Below are positions 7,522 through 11,310 of a stretch of DNA of 11,310 bases, piece after piece (position 1 is the first letter of the stretch; each line of letters begins with the position of its first letter). The stretch is from Stephanodiscus triporus (Eukaryota > Bacillariophyta > Thalassiosirophyceae > Thalassiosirales > Thalassiosiraceae), in the NCBI GenBank assembly GCA_036939755.1, contig JALLAZ010001072.1, positions 1-11,310 of the forward strand. The letters run 5' to 3'. The position numbers and the translations under genes were made by a program. The notes under the pieces are model-generated. The model saw only the letters and a list, made by a program, of their open reading frames with translations. It searched no databases and had not been told where the DNA came from.

Positions 7522-9822
7522 ATGGCGGCGGAAAAGACCGGCAGGAAACGAAGCCGCACGTCGGCATCGGCGTCGTCGTCCCTTTCCAAACACGACGACA
7601 ATTCCACCTCGAAGCAACCGACGAGGCGTCAGAAGAGGGCGGCGTCGGCCGCCGGGAAGGCCACCCCCCGCCTCGCGCCTCCGAGACCTTCGGGATGGGA
7701 CGTCCCCCTCGAGACACTGACGCCGCAGCGCAGGATCGACCTGATCGCCGACCTCAGCGAGTCGATACTGGAGGATCCGACGAGCGCCCTGATCAGCTCT
7801 CGCGTCGATGCGATCGGAGGCGGCGGCGGCGGCGGCGAGGACGAAGACGGGGCCAAGAAGGCGCTGTATCGTAAGACCCCCTCCAGGATGAACAAATTGC
7901 TCGACCTAGCGACCCTGTCCGACAACGGACACGACGCCCACGCCGCTCGATTGGCGCTGCTTTCCCTCCTCGCCATCTTCCAGGACATCCTGCCCGCGTA
8001 TCGCCTGCGCCTGCCCACCGAATCGGAATTGAGCGTGAGGGTTTCGAAGGAGACGAAGGCGACGTGGGACCACGAGCGCAGGCTCCTCCAGTCGTATCAG
8101 CGATACCTGCAATTGCTCGAACGGACGTGGGAGGAGGGAAGGTTCGGACGGAGGTGGTCATCAGAGGACGGGAGGGGTAAGGGGGGAAGGAACGATAATA
8201 ATCGCGCGAGGGCGGGGGGTGGCGAGTGCCATGGCCCCCCGACGACGCTCGCCGCCACCGCGATACTCGCGCTGTCGGCGCTTCTCCGGACGAACTACAA
8301 CTTCAACTTTCGCACCAACCTCCTCCGGATCGTGGTACGGCAGGCGAATCGCCGCTCGTCGGGGGAGGTCCGATTGGCCTGCTGCGACGCGCTGTCGGCC
8401 ATGTTCGCCTCGGACGCCGGGGGGGACGCGTCGCTCGAGGCCGTGCGTATGATGTCCAAGATGGTCAAGCAGCAGCAGCGGGAGTCGGGAGGCATCGCGA
8501 CGATGCACCCCGACGCTCTCAACACGTGGCTGTCCCTCCCGCTTCGCGTGCACGAGGACGAGGCCGCGGCGGCGAGGCTGGCGTCCGCGGCCAAGGCGAG
8601 GAAGGCGAAGAAGTCGCAGTCGGCGAAGGAGAGCCTCGACATCGAGAGAGAGATGAAGGAGGGAGAGGCGACGGTGGACAGGCTGGAATTGGCTAAGAAC
8701 CAGGCCGACACTTTGCACGCGATAACGCTGGCTTACTTTCGCATACTCAAATCGGTATCGTCCGGGGTTCGTCGGGAGGAGGAGGATGATGGCAATGCCA
8801 CGGCTGCCGGCAAAGGAAAGGCGGGCGATCGCGCGACATCTCCCTCGGAGCTGCTGCTGCTCCCGTGCGCCCTCCGAGGCCTTGCCAAGTTCTCGCATCT
8901 GATCCACCTGGACGCCGTCGTCGACCTGCTGGCGGTGCTCAGGGATTTGTTGAAAAACGCATCGTCCCTGCCGACCGACGTGGCGATCAATTGCATATTG
9001 TGCGCCCTGAAGACGCTGCGCGGGCCGGGCAGGGAGGCGCTGCCCGTCGACCCGAAGGAGTACCTCATCCCGCTCTATAACATCCTCCCGAGGCTGGGGA
9101 CTGCAACGATTGTGGTGGGACACGGAGGAGATAAGGACGACCATGCCATCGTCACCCTTTCGGGAAATGGCGGAAGGGATGGGACGATTGAGGCTGCGAT
9201 CCAGTGCCTGGACCATGCCTTCCTGCACCGGCGGGAGCTGTCGACGTCGCGCCTCGCAGCCTTCGTCAAGCGACTCGTCACGGCCTCCCTCCACTGCCCG
9301 CCGCAATCGTCAGTCCCATTGCTCGCATGCGCCCGCCAGATATCCTCGCGGTACTCGAACTCGTCCTCGTCGAAATTGGCCCGCATGCTCGAGAACGAGG
9401 AGGATGTCGTGGCCGAGGGGGTGTTCGCGCCGGACGCCGAGGATCCGGAGCATAGCAACGCCCATGCCACGTCACTGTGGGAGCTGGCGCTGATGAAGTA
9501 CGCCATCCATCCCTCGGTGGCAGAACAGGCATCGATGATGGCCCAGGGGCGGCCGCTGAAACTGCCTGCGGAATCGCCATGTAGGATTTGGGTGTGCCGG
9601 GACGCGCAGGAGGGATTCATATCATCGACCGGGGTCACGTGGAAGAGGCATCCTTTGGACAATGCAAATAGTCAACCATCGGACGATGCAGAAGGGGTGG
9701 TCGAGGGCAGTAGATGGAAGAGAAGGCAGCAACGACGGAGTCGGGATAAGATCAGATTCATCACGCCGAGGAGGACTGGGGGTTGGCATTTGCTGCCGGC
9801 GACATCTTATTCAATGCTTTGA
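7522..9822 (+). CDS. NOC3: Nucleolar complex protein 3 (NOC3) homologue, 60S ribosome assembly factor
   Basis: A 766-residue single-exon protein, between yeast Noc3 (about 660) and human NOC3L (about 800) in length. ATG 7522 is chosen for its ACCATGG context; the frame extends upstream only to a GTG at 7474. NOC3 pairs with NOC2 to move pre-60S particles from nucleolus to nucleoplasm, and in yeast it is also linked to replication licensing. Visible family features: basic N terminus with nuclear-signal-like GRKRSR and RRQKR; the NOC3 N-terminal region from about 120 (SRMNKLLDLATL, then LAIFQDILPAYRLRLP at about 150-165); a Lys-rich helix with SAKESLDIEREMKEGE near 370; and the CBF/Mak21-type C-terminal region from about 398 (LAYFRILKS, LRGLAKFSHLIHLD, AIQCLDHAFLHRR, LAAFVKRLV) ending near TSLWELALMKYAIHP (about 650-665). 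Predicted mostly helical and HEAT-like. A poly-Gly/acidic insert lies near 100. Confidence 0.94.
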   Translation: MAAEKTGRKRSRTSASASSSLSKHDDNSTSKQPTRRQKRAASAAGKATPRLAPPRPSGWDVPLETLTPQRRIDLIADLSESILEDPTSALISSRVDAIGGGGGGGEDEDGAKKALYRKTPSRMNKLLDLATLSDNGHDAHAARLALLSLLAIFQDILPAYRLRLPTESELSVRVSKETKATWDHERRLLQSYQRYLQLLERTWEEGRFGRRWSSEDGRGKGGRNDNNRARAGGGECHGPPTTLAATAILALSALLRTNYNFNFRTNLLRIVVRQANRRSSGEVRLACCDALSAMFASDAGGDASLEAVRMMSKMVKQQQRESGGIATMHPDALNTWLSLPLRVHEDEAAAARLASAAKARKAKKSQSAKESLDIEREMKEGEATVDRLELAKNQADTLHAITLAYFRILKSVSSGVRREEEDDGNATAAGKGKAGDRATSPSELLLLPCALRGLAKFSHLIHLDAVVDLLAVLRDLLKNASSLPTDVAINCILCALKTLRGPGREALPVDPKEYLIPLYNILPRLGTATIVVGHGGDKDDHAIVTLSGNGGRDGTIEAAIQCLDHAFLHRRELSTSRLAAFVKRLVTASLHCPPQSSVPLLACARQISSRYSNSSSSKLARMLENEEDVVAEGVFAPDAEDPEHSNAHATSLWELALMKYAIHPSVAEQASMMAQGRPLKLPAESPCRIWVCRDAQEGFISSTGVTWKRHPLDNANSQPSDDAEGVVEGSRWKRRQQRRSRDKIRFITPRRTGGWHLLPATSYSML

Positions 9823-10440
9823 TTGTTTTTTTTTGGCGTGTGAGCGTTTGACATAAATAATCAGGCCCTATTTTGTTGTTTTATGTACATTACAACCAAT
9901 TCATTAGATTGCGCTGTTTGATGAAGATTGTTGCCAACAAAGTCGAAGCCTCAACCCGCTGTTTCAATTGTCGGCGTCGACAGGAGAAGAGGGCGCATGC
10001 CACAAGCAATGGAGTGCGAACATGCTCTGGAATGAATATCAATACAAAACCCACAAAGCAGACCGTACGGAACGATTTCTCGCAAGATGATGATGACTAG
10101 CACCAGAACCTTATCAAGGGCTTGTAAACCCACCATAGGAGCTTTTCCTCCGAAAATTGCGATTTGGCTGATCGCTGTAGCTCCTGCCGCTGCTGCCGCA
10201 CCGAAGAGGGATATTGCCTTAACTGCCAAGGGGCGTGGCAGGAGGACTTCTCCTCGCTGGCCTGCACAGCGTGACTGGATCGCAGAACGAATTTTACAAT
10301 TTCCTATTCAAGTCCAATAAGAGCACCTTTTCACTAACTAAAAGTGAGAATTTCGTACCCCAAAACGGACCCTCTACTCAGCTCATCACTTCAGCTAGGT
10401 GAGCGGATGGGTATTCGAAAAGTTACTAATCTCCAACGGA
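9823..10440. other. Gene-poor region downstream of NOC3
   Basis: Contains the NOC3 3' UTR (T-run at about 9826-9834, then ACATAAATAATC near 9851 as a possible processing region). Two short opposed frames exist: a 77-codon ATG frame at 10087-10320 (+) and a hydrophobic minus-strand frame ending at 9951 that has no ATG at its start. Neither shows a recognisable motif, and the hydrophobic stretch looks alike from both strands because of its GCN-rich composition. I see no supported gene. Confidence 0.45.
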
Positions 10441-10473
10441 GCTAAAAAAAAAACTGGGCGCATATCTGCGCCC
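10441..10473 (-). terminator. Terminator-like hairpin with T tract (minus strand)
   Basis: On the minus strand, a perfect 7-bp GC-rich stem (GGGCGCA, 4-nt loop, TGCGCCC; 10456-10473) is followed two bases later by a run of ten T (10444-10453). This is the form of an intrinsic terminator of bacteria or plastids; a T run also stops RNA polymerase III. No gene that would use it is identifiable, so function is uncertain. Confidence 0.35.
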
Positions 10474-10925
10474 GTAGCAGTAAAGCTGTTAAATGGTTCA
10501 ATAAACATGACAATACTCTTTTGGGATACACCATGTGGGACATGGGCACAAATTTTGGTGTTAGAATGCTAGAAGATGGAACTGCTGAATGCTACCCTTT
10601 TGGCAAATACTTCCGCAGCAATCTCCAAATTGTCTCCCAGGCAGTACGTCTAATGATCAAAATCCACGCCCGTCGGGTGGTATGGGTGTACATCTCTACG
10701 CCTTCATGGCAGACACGGAGGAGGAGGAGGAATGGGAAGAAGAATCATGTAAAAACGCCCTTTTTTTGTAAAGAATTTCTTCTTTGTGCACCTGAAGGCC
10801 ATGCTCTTCGGGGTCAAGCAGGAAGATGAGGATGTGCACCATGAGGAAACACTTTTGTTTTTGGTGTGAAGACATTCTACCAATGGACGTTCTGATGAAA
10901 GCGACAAATTGTCCATTCAGCGACA
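10446..10925 (+). pseudogene. Possible decayed coding segment, family unknown
   Basis: Protein-like sequence appears in all three plus-strand frames in turn. From 10446 one frame reads KAVKWFNKHDNTLLGYTMWD and onward to about 10640. A second gives GMGVHLYAFMADTEEEEEW at about 10680-10770. A third gives VKNFFFVHLKAMLFGVKQED from about 10765. Frame shifts coincide with homopolymers (A10 at 10444, T7 at about 10762). A reading as an intron-containing gene is possible, but no clean set of splice sites was found. I do not recognise the family. Confidence 0.25.
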
Positions 10926-11310
10926 ATACAATCTTGAAAATCTATTAGGGTATTACTTCCAATCAAGAGGCTGTTGAGAGCACATTGGCCCGTTTTGCAC
11001 TGAGCGGCCCCAGATCATACTGGCAAAAACCTACAGCACAAATCGGGCGACACCGATGACAAACCACTCGGCGCCTACAGTGCTGCCATGGAAGCGGCTT
11101 GGTCGCATCACATGGCTCGATGATCTACCACCAGAGCATGTCAGATGTGGATTATGAAAACAAGCAGAACACTATCCAATGGCGTAATTCTTCCGCTAGG
11201 CATTCAATAACAGGCGCATGCCGGATGTGGGTCAGGAGATGGTGCAACACTTCCGCTTAGATACTCTACCTCTACTTCACCTCATCAATGTGTATTTGTT
11301 AGGCCCACCC
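10926..11310. other. Unassigned tail
   Basis: No ORF of credible length and no RNA fold I can name. Short open stretches such as TDDKPLGAYSAAMEAAWSHH (about 11047-11110, +) are flanked by stops. The composition is like that of the preceding decayed segment and unlike the GC-rich NOC3 coding region, so it probably belongs to the same remnant. Confidence 0.3.

Noticed and set aside
8161..9306. Long open frame (about 380 codons) on the minus strand opposite NOC3
   Set aside because: It lies fully inside a well-supported NOC3 reading frame. Its translation is Arg/Gly/Val-rich with no motif, as expected for an antisense shadow of a GC-rich gene.
9951..10229. Minus-strand hydrophobic frame as a small membrane protein
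   Set aside because: It has no ATG near its start, no recognisable family, and the Ala-rich stretch is equally open on the other strand.
1..11310. CRISPR array, prophage, integron or bacterial defence system
   Set aside because: There are no spaced direct repeats, integrase or phage genes. The gene content and introns are eukaryotic.

Overview
The window looks like nuclear DNA of a photosynthetic stramenopile, most likely a diatom. Three things point that way. The genes are eukaryotic (an RNA polymerase III subunit, a nucleolar ribosome-assembly factor, a ubiquitin protease and a protein kinase). The kinase gene has short introns of about 100-120 nt with GTGAG donors. The kinase also starts with a hydrophobic presequence followed by an A|F junction and a Ser/Thr-rich stretch, the style of bipartite plastid-targeting leaders in algae with complex plastids. 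The species cannot be named from the sequence alone.

Layout. At 81-2275 (+) lies a four-exon gene for a protein kinase of about 617 residues whose C-terminal lobe resembles the thylakoid STN7/STN8 kinases, ending in a PDZ-like domain. The catalytic loop is only complete if a 20-nt microexon (1065-1084) is included; simple ORF calling splits this gene in two and loses the HRD-to-APE core. A 348-bp spacer follows, then the compact single-exon gene for RNA polymerase III subunit RPC11/POLR3K at 2624-2959 (+). It converges with a very large single-exon gene on the minus strand (3030-7349) for a divergent ubiquitin-specific protease, with only 70 bp between the stop codons. The protease has its catalytic Cys box at the extreme N terminus and its His box at the extreme C terminus, separated by about 1,300 mostly low-complexity, acidic and Ser-rich residues. 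It is divergently transcribed from NOC3 (7522-9822, +), with 172 bp between the start codons, so the two probably share a promoter region.

The last 1.5 kb (9823-11310) holds no gene I can identify. It is less GC-rich than NOC3 and contains short, broken protein-like reading frames in shifting phases and a strong GC hairpin with an adjoining T tract (read on the minus strand). This looks like decayed coding or mobile DNA.

The genes do not form one pathway. RPC11 and NOC3 both serve ribosome and small-RNA production, the protease belongs to ubiquitin turnover, and the kinase is probably a plastid protein. Simple repeats are frequent, especially CGT/GAC trinucleotides encoding Ser or Asp runs, and a G-rich Gly tract.
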